A DNA stretch of 48,557 nt from an uncultured Lachnospiraceae bacterium (GTDB taxonomy: Bacteria; Bacillota; Clostridia; Lachnospirales; Lachnospiraceae). The stretch covers positions 1 through 48,557 of the forward strand of contig CAMVGV010000019.1 of NCBI GenBank assembly GCA_947167135.1, given 5' to 3'. The translations under genes and the position numbers were made by a program. The notes beneath the pieces are model-generated. The model had not been told where the DNA came from, did no database searches, and saw nothing but the letters and a program-made list of their open reading frames with translations. Below, one piece after another: positions 17,274-26,307 of the stretch (within the stretch, counting starts at the first letter, position 1; every line of letters starts with the position of its first letter).

Positions 17274-18344
17274 TCACCCCGGCATGGTTCTTATGACAAA
17301 ATACCCCTTCACATACAAAACATAGGACAGCACGGACATGAGGCAAGGCAGCACCACGAGAGCCGTTTTGACAAGTATCCGTATGTCCTTCTTTATAAGG
17401 AACAGCGAAAGCATGAAAATCCCGAGAGCTGCGGGAAAGATCATGCTTGCACTGTTTGAGAGTACAAGTGAGCCCACGGACATCAAAAACAAAAGCCACC
17501 AGTAAAAGGAATACCCCGGATCCTCCAGAAGTTTTATGTAAACTAATAGGATCAGGGGGATCACAAGCGACCCGATAAGGGTCTTTCCTTCATAGGTTCT
17601 GGTAATGAAAAATTCCTGGGCCGTATATATGGTACTGTAAAAGAAGCTTAAATACACGGTAAAAAACATGAAGACCCCGGTCTTACCAGTATCACCCTTG
17701 AAAAGCGCACATCCCATCCTGTAGATCACCGTGTTTACGAGGATTATGACCACAGCCTCCATAACGGTCTTCGTCCAGACCAGCGGATGAAGTCCGGTGA
17801 GGAAACACATCACAGCGTCATTTACGGCATAGTTCGCAAAGAAATACCTCATTTCAAAGTGATCCTGCCACATTCCCGTATAGGGGTTATAGATATTCAG
17901 GGAATCCGTGGTGAGGCAGGTGTTTGCCGAACCCACATAGAAGGCGGCATCCAGGGTGAACTGGTAACAGCCGATGATTATAATGAGCTCCGTTATCAGC
18001 AAAAACAGCGAAAACAGGCAAAAGTGCGGATGGGACCTTACAAAGGCACAGCTTTCCCCACATAATACAGCCCATTTCCTGTGATTCATAAAGACAGATA
18101 TTATAAACAGGATTATAAGTACCCCTGCCCAGATCCGGCTCAAAAAATGCAGAGGCCGGAAGCTTAGGGTCATGGGAATGCAGAGAAGCTCAAACAGCAC
18201 GTAGTACAGGAAAAATCCGGTAATAAGAGAAAGAGTCGCTGAAAACCGGAGTTTTTTCAAACGTCCCGTAATAAGCGACCCGAGCACAAAATAGATCAGG
18301 ATATTAAGCATTACGGCAAGAAAGCAGTAAAACTTTATTATCAT
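17274..18344 (-). CDS. GT-C-like polytopic membrane protein, probable N-terminal half of a split gene
   Basis: 356-aa protein with about nine hydrophobic helices. After the third or fourth helix there is an extracytoplasmic loop with YQFTLDAAFYVGSANTCL and later HFEMRYFFANYAVNDAV, containing acidic residues expected of GT-C enzymes that use lipid-linked sugar donors. It resembles Clostridia membrane proteins grouped under DUF6077 (from memory, not checked). The frame ends at CCG GGG TGA directly before the next gene, whose product looks like the missing C-terminal part. No catalytic assignment can be made. It follows a small membrane protein gene after one base. Confidence 0.65.
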   Translation of the reverse strand: MIIKFYCFLAVMLNILIYFVLGSLITGRLKKLRFSATLSLITGFFLYYVLFELLCIPMTLSFRPLHFLSRIWAGVLIILFIISVFMNHRKWAVLCGESCAFVRSHPHFCLFSLFLLITELIIIIGCYQFTLDAAFYVGSANTCLTTDSLNIYNPYTGMWQDHFEMRYFFANYAVNDAVMCFLTGLHPLVWTKTVMEAVVIILVNTVIYRMGCALFKGDTGKTGVFMFFTVYLSFFYSTIYTAQEFFITRTYEGKTLIGSLVIPLILLVYIKLLEDPGYSFYWWLLFLMSVGSLVLSNSASMIFPAALGIFMLSLFLIKKDIRILVKTALVVLPCLMSVLSYVLYVKGYFVIRTMPG

Positions 18345-18345
18345 C

Positions 18346-18642
18346 TCATTTTACCTCGCTCTCCAGCCTCTGAACGCTCGTATAGAGAGTATTTATCTTT
18401 TGATTCAGAGTAAATATGGAAAGCAGGGAAAACACCGCTATCAGTGCAAACAGGATATATCCCGCTATTAGCACCCTCCACTTTGTCTTGTTGTCCACGA
18501 TCCCGTCTTCCTCTTCAATAATGATCTCCGGCTCTTTTCCTGGAACTTCCTTTGGAAGGATACGATCCACAAAGGGTGAGAGCTTCTCCGAAAAGATGAG
18601 GAGCAGCACCCCCGCTGCGATTAATAATAGCCTTATTATCAC
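18346..18642 (-). CDS. Small two-helix membrane protein with coiled-coil tail
   Basis: 98-aa protein with one N-terminal helix ([16 protein letters not shown]), an acidic middle ([11 protein letters not shown]), a second helix near residues 57-78 and a short C-terminal heptad-like segment ([19 protein letters not shown]). I recognise no family with certainty. The start is taken as GTG at 18642, in a GTGA overlap with the GDP-fucose synthase stop and nine bases from AAGGA; a longer frame to 18678 would lie inside that gene. The position among glycan genes suggests an accessory role in assembly or export. Confidence 0.65.
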   Translation of the reverse strand: MIIRLLLIAAGVLLLIFSEKLSPFVDRILPKEVPGKEPEIIIEEEDGIVDNKTKWRVLIAGYILFALIAVFSLLSIFTLNQKINTLYTSVQRLESEVK

Positions 18643-19583
18643 AGCTTCAGATCCTTCCTGTCCATAGACAGGAACCACTCATATTCCCTCCTGATGCCCT
18701 CCGGAAGCTCCACCTTTTCTTTCCATCCGATATTATGGAGCTTCGAAACGTCACAGAGCTTTCTCGGGGTTCCGTTCGGCATATCGGTATTCCACCTTAT
18801 CTCACCCTTAAATCCCACTGTGTCCCGGACAAGCTCCGCCAGGGCTTTGATGGTGATCTCCTTCCCGGTTCCGATGTTCACGTGCTCCTCCCCGCTGTAA
18901 TTCTCCAGCAGGTACACACAGGCGTCCGCCATATCGTCCACATAGAGGAACTCTCTCAAAGGGGATCCGTCTCCCCAGAGCTCCACGTACTCCAAATCCG
19001 CCTCCTTAGCCTCATGGAACTTCCTTATCATCGCCGGAAGAACGTGGCTGTTCTCCAGATCAAAATTATCATTTGGTCCGTAAAGATTCGTAGGCATGCA
19101 GCTAATGAAATCGTCCCCGTACTGCCGCTTGAAAAATTTGCACATCTCAAGCCCCGAGATCTTCGCAATGGCATAGCCTTCATTGGTCTCTTCCAATGGC
19201 CCGCTTAGCAGAGCGCTCTCAGGAATCGGCTGCGGCGCCATTTTCGGGTATATGCAGGAGCTTCCGAGAAACAGAAGCTTCTTCACCTTGTTGTCATGTG
19301 AAGCTTTTATCACATTGCACTGGATAATGGAATTCTCGTAAATAAAATCCGCAGGATAGCTGTTATTTGCATTTATCCCGCCCACCTTGGCGGCAGCCAG
19401 TACCACGTACTCCGGCTTTTCCCTTTTGAAAAAATCAAATACCGCTGCCTGATCCGTAAGATCCAGCTCGCTGTGGGTTCTTACAAGAATATTCTCATAG
19501 CCCTTTTCCTTAAGGCTCCTTACGATGGCGGAACCCACCAGTCCGCGGTGTCCCGCCACATATATCAAAGAGTTTTTTTCCAT
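18639..19583 (-). CDS. fcl: GDP-L-fucose synthase
   Basis: 314-aa SDR epimerase/reductase that makes GDP-L-fucose from GDP-4-keto-6-deoxymannose using NADPH. Motifs: [13 protein letters not shown] (N-terminal Rossmann), [16 protein letters not shown], the catalytic [18 protein letters not shown], and [17 protein letters not shown], all characteristic of Fcl/WcaG. The ATG at 19583 is seven bases after GGAG and lies within the end of rfbD (19-bp overlap); a longer upstream frame is unlikely. The partner GDP-mannose 4,6-dehydratase (Gmd) is not in this window. The polymer is therefore expected to contain L-fucose. Confidence 0.95.
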   Translation of the reverse strand: MEKNSLIYVAGHRGLVGSAIVRSLKEKGYENILVRTHSELDLTDQAAVFDFFKREKPEYVVLAAAKVGGINANNSYPADFIYENSIIQCNVIKASHDNKVKKLLFLGSSCIYPKMAPQPIPESALLSGPLEETNEGYAIAKISGLEMCKFFKRQYGDDFISCMPTNLYGPNDNFDLENSHVLPAMIRKFHEAKEADLEYVELWGDGSPLREFLYVDDMADACVYLLENYSGEEHVNIGTGKEITIKALAELVRDTVGFKGEIRWNTDMPNGTPRKLCDVSKLHNIGWKEKVELPEGIRREYEWFLSMDRKDLKL

Positions 19584-20440
19584 AAGTATTCTCCGATAGC
19601 ATCCTCCCAATGGTCAAAACGGAAATCCCCGGTAAGCCTCAGCATATAATTGTCCAGCATGGAAAATGCCGGTCTGTCGGTGCTTTCGGGGTTCATCTTC
19701 TTGTATTCCTCTGTGGTGATGTGCTTTACCCTTGTTGTCTTTCCCGCCAGCTGAAATACTTTTTCCGCAAAATCCGCCCAGCTGCATTCACCCTCGCAGG
19801 TACCGTGGAAAAGACCGTAATTCTCCGTAGGCAGAAGGTAGTGCAAAGCCTTCGCAAGACTCTTTGAGCTTGTGGGATTCCCCATCTGGTCGCAGACCAC
19901 ACTGACCTCATCATGGGTCTCGGAAAGCTTCAGCATCGTGCGGACGAAATTCTTCCCGTCTCCGTAAAGCCAGGCGGTACGGACGATAAAGTACCTGTCC
20001 GCAAAGGCTTTAACAAACTTCTCACCCTGCAGCTTCGTCCTGCCGTAGGTGCTGACCGGGCCTGTTTTGTCAAATTCGTTATAGGGCTTACTCCTGTCGC
20101 CCTTAAACACATAGTCGGTGGAGATGTGAAGGAGCTTTGCCCCTGTCTCCCTTGCTGCTATGGCCAGATTCCTCGGTCCTATGGCATTTATCATATAGGA
20201 TCTGTCCACGTCCTTTTCCTGGGCATCGACCGCGGTATAAGCAGCGCAGTTAATCACCGCATAGGGATTCAGCTCTTTCATAAGCTCCGTCACCTTCGGA
20301 AGATCCGTGATATCCAGCGCGTGAATATCGTCTCTGTCGAAGATGTCGGTATTGTATATCTCATATTCGGTTCCGGCGAGCTCGATATTCATAGCTCTCC
20401 CGAGCTGTCCGTCGGATCCTGTGAGCAGTATTTTTTTCAA
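19565..20440 (-). CDS. rfbD: dTDP-4-dehydrorhamnose reductase
   Basis: 291-aa RmlD/RfbD enzyme, the last step of dTDP-L-rhamnose synthesis (NAD(P)H reduction of dTDP-4-keto-L-rhamnose). Motifs: [41 protein letters not shown] (catalytic Tyr and Lys), VRTAWLYG. The start codon is TTG at 20440 with AGGAGG five bases upstream. It has its own promoter (20570-20598) and a 130-nt leader with a perfect 24-nt palindrome and a second hairpin. RmlA, B and C are not seen in this window. It overlaps the fcl gene downstream. Confidence 0.95.
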   Translation of the reverse strand: MKKILLTGSDGQLGRAMNIELAGTEYEIYNTDIFDRDDIHALDITDLPKVTELMKELNPYAVINCAAYTAVDAQEKDVDRSYMINAIGPRNLAIAARETGAKLLHISTDYVFKGDRSKPYNEFDKTGPVSTYGRTKLQGEKFVKAFADRYFIVRTAWLYGDGKNFVRTMLKLSETHDEVSVVCDQMGNPTSSKSLAKALHYLLPTENYGLFHGTCEGECSWADFAEKVFQLAGKTTRVKHITTEEYKKMNPESTDRPAFSMLDNYMLRLTGDFRFDHWEDAIGEYLWKKTL

Positions 20441-20458
20441 TGATCCCTCCTTATGACG

Positions 20459-20485
20459 ATCCCCACCTCAGACCCGTATGGGGAT
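20459..20485 (-). promoter_or_regulatory. Hairpin in the rfbD leader, next to the ribosome binding site
   Basis: ATCCCCA (20459-20465) pairs with TGGGGAT (20479-20485), leaving a 13-nt loop. On the minus-strand RNA it ends about 9 bases before the AGGAGG of rfbD, so it could affect translation or transcription elongation. Confidence 0.4.
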
Positions 20486-20516
20486 ACCCAAAAACAAAAT
20501 GCCGAGGTTATCATAC

Positions 20517-20540
20517 GTCACTTGCGGTTCCGCAAGTGAC
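20517..20540. repeat. Perfect 24-nt palindrome in the rfbD leader
   Basis: GTCACTTGCGG, TT, then its exact reverse complement CCGCAAGTGAC. A second small inverted repeat, ATAGTT-ACA-AACTAT, lies at 20549-20563. There is no T-run after the hairpin on either strand, so it is not a standard terminator; it may be part of a dispersed palindromic repeat or a leader RNA signal. Confidence 0.85.
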
Positions 20541-20569
20541 TGTTCTGAATAGTTACAAACTATCGTCAT

Positions 20570-20598
20570 ATTGTACCATCTCAGCCCTGCAGATTCAA
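20570..20598 (-). promoter_or_regulatory. Promoter upstream of rfbD
   Basis: On the minus strand TTGAAT (20598-20593), 17-bp spacer, TACAAT (20575-20570). The -35 box overlaps the stop region of the preceding membrane protein gene. It would give a leader of about 125 nt containing two hairpins. Confidence 0.6.
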
Positions 20599-22115
20599 TC
20601 GTGTGACGGTTCTAAATTCTTCATTGATCCTCCTGTGGCAGGCGCCGCTATAGGAGCGGGCGGCACCACAGAAACGGAATGACACTTCAATATCGCCGCC
20701 ACGGTAATATACAGGTAAACCGTAAAATAAACCGGGAAATAGTACTTGAAATATGAAGCCGGGGCGAGCACAAAGACAATGACAAAGTGTCCTATGAGAC
20801 CCGCTGCCGCGAAAAACTCAAACCACATTCTGCGTACAGGGAATATGAAAAAGCCGGCGAGCAGCAGTACACAGGGAATATACAGATTATAGAACCCTGC
20901 CTTTACCGCGCTGAAAACAAGCTTCAGGACACCGCGGATCCCCCCGCCGTCAGTTCCGATCCGATAGGGAAGAGCCGCATAATTAAAGGCTCCGCATCTG
21001 GTCTTTAAGAACACATCGGGATTATTGATAAAGATATTCTTGCAGCCCTCCGTGTATGCATTATAGTCCTCAGGTGAGGCCTCCTCCTTTACTCCCACAT
21101 AACCGGGGTAATAGAGTATCAACACATCCTCATAATTAATGTCGCCAAGGTCGGCGTTTATCCTGTCCACCGTATCGATATCAAGGTATCTTCCCACCTT
21201 TTCAAGGTCTGCAGCGTTCCTGTCCCTGTCAAGGCCGTTACGCATCATATTCGTAATGGTATAGGCATAGAATGGAGCCATTCTGTTATTTGCCTTGTCG
21301 CCCATTCTCCCCGGTATCACACCGTTTTGGGGAACTGACACAATATATTGTATGAGAAAAAAGAGACCGATCAGCACTATAAAGCGTTTTCCGCTCCGGA
21401 ACACGGGGTATGCCAGCAGCATAAGAACCGGCAGAAGTAAAACAAGATATATGCCCTCGGTTCTCCACTGGGTAAGCAGGGCTCCGAGTATCAGGATCCA
21501 TACGATATCCCTTTTTCTTAAGGATATCCCCTCATCCTTATCCATATAAAGCTTGAAGAGCAGAAAGGCGTAGAGCAGGAAATATACCGGTATCCTGTGG
21601 GCTGATGTGGTATACGCTATAACCGGGTAAAATACAAAGGGAATGTAAGTAAAAGCACCGTACCGTACGCCGCAGCGGTCGGAAACCCTTTTCACGCAGT
21701 AGCCGCAGACGAGAAGCTGTATCATGACCTTTACGATTATCGGCCCGTATTTCCAGGGAATAAGCATCAGGGAAATGATATAGTACCAGGTAGTAAGATA
21801 GGAAAACCAGTTGTAGTCGGAAAGGGTTCTTGCCTCCTCGTAGATCAGGTTTTCATCATTTGAAAGATATCCTCCGGGAAGCTTTACAATAAGCACAAAA
21901 ATAAGGGGGATAAGATATATCCCCGCAAATTTCAGTATGTCAAGAGTATTCTTTTTATGCTCCGTAAGGGCTTTCCAGCCAGTGATCAGGATAAGCAGAA
22001 GAACGGCCTTGCAGCCGATGTAATTAAAGACATTGCTGTCATCTGTCCAGCTGAAGACAAGCCTGTCAGTAAAGAAAGTCAGTATCCAGTGGATAAAGGC
22101 GGGAACAAAGCTCAT
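20595..22115 (-). CDS. GT-C-like polytopic membrane protein
   Basis: 506-aa protein with about ten hydrophobic helices and a hydrophilic loop of about 120 residues between the eighth and ninth. The first outer loop holds GGYLSNDENLIYEEA, with acidic residues placed as in GT-C glycosyltransferases that use lipid-linked donors; TTSAHRIPVYFLLYA and TQWRTEGIYLVLLLP follow. I infer a glycosyltransferase or glycan-modifying membrane enzyme; the substrate is unknown. It starts in an ATGA overlap with the HPr gene and ends with a proline/alanine-rich cytoplasmic tail. Downstream a new promoter starts the rfbD segment. Confidence 0.72.
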   Translation of the reverse strand: MSFVPAFIHWILTFFTDRLVFSWTDDSNVFNYIGCKAVLLLILITGWKALTEHKKNTLDILKFAGIYLIPLIFVLIVKLPGGYLSNDENLIYEEARTLSDYNWFSYLTTWYYIISLMLIPWKYGPIIVKVMIQLLVCGYCVKRVSDRCGVRYGAFTYIPFVFYPVIAYTTSAHRIPVYFLLYAFLLFKLYMDKDEGISLRKRDIVWILILGALLTQWRTEGIYLVLLLPVLMLLAYPVFRSGKRFIVLIGLFFLIQYIVSVPQNGVIPGRMGDKANNRMAPFYAYTITNMMRNGLDRDRNAADLEKVGRYLDIDTVDRINADLGDINYEDVLILYYPGYVGVKEEASPEDYNAYTEGCKNIFINNPDVFLKTRCGAFNYAALPYRIGTDGGGIRGVLKLVFSAVKAGFYNLYIPCVLLLAGFFIFPVRRMWFEFFAAAGLIGHFVIVFVLAPASYFKYYFPVYFTVYLYITVAAILKCHSVSVVPPAPIAAPATGGSMKNLEPSHD

Positions 22116-22375
22116 TCGCCCAGTCCGTTTTCTATGGCATTGACAAGGGCGTTCAGAGCTTCCTCCTCGTCCTCACCCTCACACATAAGCTCTATCTCAT
22201 CCCCGCTCTTAACGCATGCGCCGAGAACGCTCAGCACACTCTTGGCGTTGGCAGTATTGTCCCTGAAACGGAAGGTTATCAGGGATTTGAATTCCATAGC
22301 TTCTTTGCAAAGTATCCCGGCCGGCCTCAGGTGCAGGCCTGTGGGGTTTTTTATGACTATCTTCTGACTTACCAT
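22112..22375 (-). CDS. ptsH: HPr-family phosphocarrier protein
   Basis: 87-aa protein with both HPr regulatory sites: H15 in NPTGLHLRPAG (phosphorylated by enzyme I) and S46 in ANAKSVLSVLG (target of HPr kinase in Firmicutes). It is therefore a complete HPr, not Crh, which lacks the histidine. It carries phosphate in the PTS and, as HPr-Ser-P, is co-repressor of CcpA. It is unusual here as the first gene of a surface-polysaccharide operon: the next gene overlaps its stop (ATGA). A promoter with ideal spacing lies 36 nt upstream. No PTS enzyme genes are nearby. Confidence 0.93.
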   Translation of the reverse strand: MVSQKIVIKNPTGLHLRPAGILCKEAMEFKSLITFRFRDNTANAKSVLSVLGACVKSGDEIELMCEGEDEEEALNALVNAIENGLGE

Positions 22376-22411
22376 TGTATGTCCTCTTTAATATACTAAA
22401 GTATTTGTATA

Positions 22412-22440
22412 ATTATACCATATTGAAAACAGCAGTACAA
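22412..22440 (-). promoter_or_regulatory. Promoter for HPr and the polysaccharide operon
   Basis: On the minus strand TTGTAC (22440-22435), 17-bp spacer, TATAAT (22417-22412), then a 36-nt leader to the HPr ATG with GAGGAC as ribosome site. It lies in the 143-bp gap after glmM. Confidence 0.8.
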
Positions 22441-22479
22441 TAATATCTATGCATTTTTACCAATCAATCTTTCTCTTTT

Positions 22480-22507
22480 GTCATCCTGAGCGAAGCGAAG
22501 GATCTTT
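22480..22507. repeat. Single full copy of the GTCATCCTGAG repeat
   Basis: GTCATCCTGAGCGAAGCGAA followed by GGATCTTT, in the gap between glmM and the HPr promoter. The unit is an imperfect palindrome: ATCCT-TC-GC-TTC-GC-TC-AGGAT on the minus strand. This is the cleanest single copy in the window. Confidence 0.92.
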
Positions 22508-22518
22508 CCCTCCGTCCC

Positions 22519-23868
22519 TTACAGAACCGTCTGCTCGATAAGCTCCGCAAGTTCCCTTGCATCAGTATCTATGACCTTCTGATCCTTTCCCTCTATCATC
22601 ACTCTCACCAGAGGCTCGGTCCCGGAGGGTCTGATAAGTATCCTGCCCTCTCCCGCATATTTTTTCTCCAGCTTTTCTATGGCTTCCTTTACCTCCGGAT
22701 AATCATTGTAGCTCTCCTTCTTGTGATTGGGTACGCCGGCATTGTAAAGCGCCTGGGGCAGTACCTCCATAATCTTTGCAAGCTCCGAGAGCTTTTTCCC
22801 TGTTTTCTTCACCACCTCCAGAAGATGGAGAGCCGACAGCAGTCCGTCCCCTGTGGTATTTTCGTTTAAGAAGATAATATGTCCCGACTGCTCTCCGCCG
22901 AGAGACGCTCCTATCTCCCTCATATGCTCCAGCACATAGCGGTCACCCACCTTTGTCTGGTCTATCTTTATGCCCTTTTCCTTTCCCATAAGGAGGAAGC
23001 CGAGATTCGTCATTACTGTGACTACTATAGTATCTCCGGCGAGGGTTCCCTGCTCCTTCATATAATTCCCGATGATCGCCATTATCTCATCACCGTTAAC
23101 AAGATGCCCGTTTTCGTCGCAGGCGAGAAGCCTGTCGGCGTCTCCGTCAAAGGCAAGCCCCAGATCGGCGTGCTCCATTACCACTCTGGCGCAGAGCTCC
23201 TCCATGTGGGTTGACCCGCAGTTTGCATTGATGTTGGAGCCGTCGGGATTATTGTGGATGGCAATAACCTCTGCTCCAAGCTCCCTTAAGGTCTCCACCG
23301 AGGTAAAATATGCCGCTCCCTCCGCACAGTCCACTACTATCTTCAGTCCGTGAAGATCCGTATCTATCTGCCTCATGGAGTGGTTGATATACTCTTCCCT
23401 TGCATCACGCCTGTACTTTATCTTTCCGACTCTTGAGCCCGTAGGCTGCGGCAGGCCGCTGTTTCCGTTTCTGATATGCGCTTCGATCCGGTCCTCCATC
23501 TCATCCGAGAGCTTATAGCCGTCTCCGTTAAAAAACTTGATCCCGTTGAATTCCACCGGATTGTGGGAAGCTGAGATCACCACACCCGCATCCACCTTGT
23601 ATTTCCTGGTAAGATAGGCTATTGCCGGTGTGGGCATAACACCTACATAAACCGCATTCGCTCCCACAGAGCATATCCCCGCCATCAGCGCATTTGCAAG
23701 CATATCCCCTGACACCCTTGTATCACAGCCCACCATTATGGTCGGTCTGTATGCGTGCTCCTCCGTAAGTACATATGCTCCGGCTGCGCCGAGCTGCATA
23801 GCAAGCATTGGCGTAAGCTCCGTATTTGCGACGCCCCTCACACCGTCAGTTCCGAATAGTCTGGCCAT
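22519..23868 (-). CDS. glmM: Phosphoglucosamine mutase
   Basis: 449-aa enzyme converting glucosamine-6-phosphate to glucosamine-1-phosphate for UDP-GlcNAc, and thus for peptidoglycan and the nearby glycans. FGTDGVRG at 5-12, the phosphoserine loop [13 protein letters not shown] with S101, the metal site [15 protein letters not shown] sugar-binding motif and [12 protein letters not shown] phosphate-binding motif are all present. Length is normal. It follows cdaA and cdaR, the conserved Firmicutes order in which CdaR and GlmM modulate CdaA. It is the last gene of the run that begins at mbl; no clear terminator is seen after it, only the repeat. Confidence 0.97.
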   Translation of the reverse strand: MARLFGTDGVRGVANTELTPMLAMQLGAAGAYVLTEEHAYRPTIMVGCDTRVSGDMLANALMAGICSVGANAVYVGVMPTPAIAYLTRKYKVDAGVVISASHNPVEFNGIKFFNGDGYKLSDEMEDRIEAHIRNGNSGLPQPTGSRVGKIKYRRDAREEYINHSMRQIDTDLHGLKIVVDCAEGAAYFTSVETLRELGAEVIAIHNNPDGSNINANCGSTHMEELCARVVMEHADLGLAFDGDADRLLACDENGHLVNGDEIMAIIGNYMKEQGTLAGDTIVVTVMTNLGFLLMGKEKGIKIDQTKVGDRYVLEHMREIGASLGGEQSGHIIFLNENTTGDGLLSALHLLEVVKKTGKKLSELAKIMEVLPQALYNAGVPNHKKESYNDYPEVKEAIEKLEKKYAGEGRILIRPSGTEPLVRVMIEGKDQKVIDTDARELAELIEQTVL

Positions 23869-23920
23869 TTATCCGCTCCTTTTTTCTTCCTGTGTCAGCA
23901 GTGTCTGTCATTACAGCACT

Positions 23921-25420
23921 TCACTGCTCATCATCCTGACCGGCAGTTCTTTCGCGGTCGTTATTTTCCTCGTGCTCCTCATTCCGGCCGGAGTTATTCT
24001 CTCCCTCATTTACCGCTTCCGAAGTCTCTCCGCCGGCTCCCGCTTCTATAGTCTCTCCGGGCGCTCCCGCTTCCATAGTCTCTCCGTCGGCTGTTTCACC
24101 TCCCGGCTGGTCTCCGGCCGCTCCCTCTGCGTTCTCGCCCTTTACCTGGATAAGCACATGCGCTACCGCGCTGTCCTGGGTGATGCCCTCCGGCAGGGAC
24201 AGTGTAACCTCTCCCGCATATGAGCCCGGGGTAATACTCCCTGTTTCATTTAACGGCACCTGAGAAAGATCCAGAACTCCCGTAACGGTGTTTCCGTCAA
24301 GTGCGGCCACCCTTGCACTCAAACCCCTCACCGTCACGGCAACAACACTTGCATTCAGATCGTTCCCTATGGTCATATTATCCGGAAGCCCCGTTATGGC
24401 GAGGTTCGAATAGGGAACCTGCAGCATCACGGGCACCGTCTCCTGTACCTCTGCGGTGAGCTTTACTATTCCTCCGTCTCCCGGACTTTCCAGATATATA
24501 CCCTTGGGAAGATATCCGGCCACATTTACCTCTATGGAAACATTGCCCGTAGCATTTGAGATATCAAGCACCTCTGCAGGAAGCGAAAGCGATGTGAATG
24601 AGCTTAAGGTGCTGCCTTCTCCCGTTACGGAGATGACCGCCGGTTCTGCGGTCACTACACCGGTGGCCTCATATCCGTTTGCCGCTGTTCCGCTGTATGA
24701 GCCGTATACCGGGACTTCCTGTATTTTCCAGATATCAACGGAAACGGATACCTGATCCAGGGAAACCTCCAGCGCGGAGGTATCAACATCATGCCCGTCT
24801 TCATCCAGCAGGAGTATTGGAAGTACCGTATGTATCTCACTGGTCATTCCGGAGACGTTCACCCTTACCACTGCCCCGGCGATGGAGCTTACAACAGACT
24901 CCGGACCCTTCACCCTGACAACATTATTCTGAACAGAAGCCGTACCCACAGCATATCCTTCGGGAAGATTCCCGCTTGTCTCAACCTGGATCTTGAACTG
25001 GGCTGACGCGAGATCCTCAATGATGACGTTGGCAAACTCCTTTGAGGGACTTATACTCTGGATCCTGTCTGAGTATCTTGTGGATTTCACCTCGATCGGA
25101 ACCTTATTTCCGTCCAGGTTTGTCATGTCCACGGAAGCCTTTATATTATCCCTGGAAAGCTCGGAAAGCACCGATCTCTCAGCCTTTACCGTAACCGTGA
25201 CGGTTCTGCTCGAATCATTCAGCTCAAAGGCATGACCCTGTGTCTCCATAACATCACTGTTTTCAATGGTAATAGGAATGGACGAGAATGAAAGATTCAT
25301 CACTGGGTTCTCTATGCTGACCACAAAGAGCCAGAGCAAAAACGCAAGTACCAGAGATACCAGCTTCAATCCTATATTTCCGGTAAGCTTTTTTATCACA
25401 CCCGCAACCGTATTTATCAT
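23921..25420 (-). CDS. cdaR: CdaR (YbbR-domain) regulator of diadenylate cyclase
   Basis: 499-aa protein with one N-terminal membrane helix (about 18-38, ending in LLWLFVVSIENPV) followed by four extracytoplasmic YbbR-type domains of about 85-90 residues; recurring VRGP/VKG- and VSV-type edges mark them (for example VVRVKGPESVVSSI and VAVTVRGLSARVAAL). In Firmicutes CdaR binds and modulates CdaA. The last 70 residues are low-complexity, acidic, Gly/Glu-rich, including three imperfect GETxEAGA(P/G) nonapeptides encoded by a 27-bp repeat (24023-24095); this tail is not part of the normal family. The start overlaps the cdaA stop (ATGA). Confidence 0.93.
   Translation of the reverse strand: MINTVAGVIKKLTGNIGLKLVSLVLAFLLWLFVVSIENPVMNLSFSSIPITIENSDVMETQGHAFELNDSSRTVTVTVKAERSVLSELSRDNIKASVDMTNLDGNKVPIEVKSTRYSDRIQSISPSKEFANVIIEDLASAQFKIQVETSGNLPEGYAVGTASVQNNVVRVKGPESVVSSIAGAVVRVNVSGMTSEIHTVLPILLLDEDGHDVDTSALEVSLDQVSVSVDIWKIQEVPVYGSYSGTAANGYEATGVVTAEPAVISVTGEGSTLSSFTSLSLPAEVLDISNATGNVSIEVNVAGYLPKGIYLESPGDGGIVKLTAEVQETVPVMLQVPYSNLAITGLPDNMTIGNDLNASVVAVTVRGLSARVAALDGNTVTGVLDLSQVPLNETGSITPGSYAGEVTLSLPEGITQDSAVAHVLIQVKGENAEGAAGDQPGGETADGETMEAGAPGETIEAGAGGETSEAVNEGENNSGRNEEHEENNDRERTAGQDDEQ
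24023..24095. repeat. 27-bp minisatellite in the cdaR 3' end
   Basis: Two full units starting AGTCTCTCCG at 24023 and 24050, and a third partial one from 24077. It encodes GETxEAGAx nonapeptides at the C-terminus of CdaR. Period is a multiple of three, so copy-number change keeps the frame. Confidence 0.82.
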
Positions 25421-26307
25421 AAGGCATCACCGCCCTTGCCCCGCCGGAAGAAGAGACCCATTTTCTCATCTCCGGTCTTCTTTGTCTTGTTCTGCAGTCT
25501 GATAAGATGCTCCTTTAATTCTGAGGCCTCAAGGCTTCTGTAAAGCTGCCCCTCATAAGCTACCGATACCCTTCCGCTCTCCTCCGAGACTATGATCGTA
25601 AGGGAGTCGGTAACCTCCGAGATCCCGACACCCGCCCTGTGCCTGGTGCCGAGTTCCTTTGAAAGCTCCATATTGTCAGACAGCGGAAGATAACAGGTGG
25701 CAGAGGTCACCCTGTTTCCCCGTACTATGACCGCACCGTCATGCAGCGGTGTATTGTGTTCGAAAATATTGATAAGAAGCTGACTGGATACAATGGAATC
25801 GAGCTCTATCCCTGTCCTCTCGTATTCTGACAGGGGCTCATTCTGTTCAATGACTATGAGAGCGCCTGTCCTTTCCCTGCCCATTTCATAGCAGGCCTTC
25901 GTGATCTCGTTAACTGTCCTGTCAGAAAAACGTTCATCGATATTCTGGGAGATATTAAAGGCCACAAAGTCGGAAAGGATATTTTTACGCCCCAGCACAT
26001 CCAGAGCCTTTCTGAGCTCCGGCTGGAAGATCACGACAAGCGCCATGATCGCGACATTCAGCAGATTACGTACTATCCAGATAATGGTATTCATCTGGAA
26101 GATATAGGCAAGGGTAATAAAAACAGCAATTATAACCATTCCCCGAAGCAGCGACCAGGCCTTGGTATTTTTTATCCATACCATCAGCTCATAGATAAGG
26201 AAAGTGATGATGAGTATCTCAATGAAATCCGTACTCACCATCATAGGAATGGAATCAAAGGATATGTATTTCTGGATGAACTCCATGAGGTTGGTTTGAT
26301 CAGCCAT
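25417..26307 (-). CDS. cdaA: Diadenylate cyclase CdaA
   Basis: 296-aa membrane enzyme that makes c-di-AMP from two ATP. Three N-terminal helices (about 27-46, 54-71, 75-95) precede the DAC domain with the catalytic DGA at 190-192 (PLHDGAVIV) and RHR at 222-224 (GTRHRAGVG). Length and order match B. subtilis CdaA (DisA lacks the helices). It is followed by cdaR and glmM, its known partners, and preceded by two membrane proteins of unknown function joined by overlaps (TAATG at its start). c-di-AMP controls potassium and osmolyte transport and cell-wall stress in Firmicutes. Confidence 0.97.
   Translation of the reverse strand: MADQTNLMEFIQKYISFDSIPMMVSTDFIEILIITFLIYELMVWIKNTKAWSLLRGMVIIAVFITLAYIFQMNTIIWIVRNLLNVAIMALVVIFQPELRKALDVLGRKNILSDFVAFNISQNIDERFSDRTVNEITKACYEMGRERTGALIVIEQNEPLSEYERTGIELDSIVSSQLLINIFEHNTPLHDGAVIVRGNRVTSATCYLPLSDNMELSKELGTRHRAGVGISEVTDSLTIIVSEESGRVSVAYEGQLYRSLEASELKEHLIRLQNKTKKTGDEKMGLFFRRGKGGDAL

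Noticed and set aside
17236-17499. Minus-strand frame in a third phase across the split GT-C gene
   Set aside because: It overlaps both real frames, has no hydrophobic pattern matching the family and no ribosome site.
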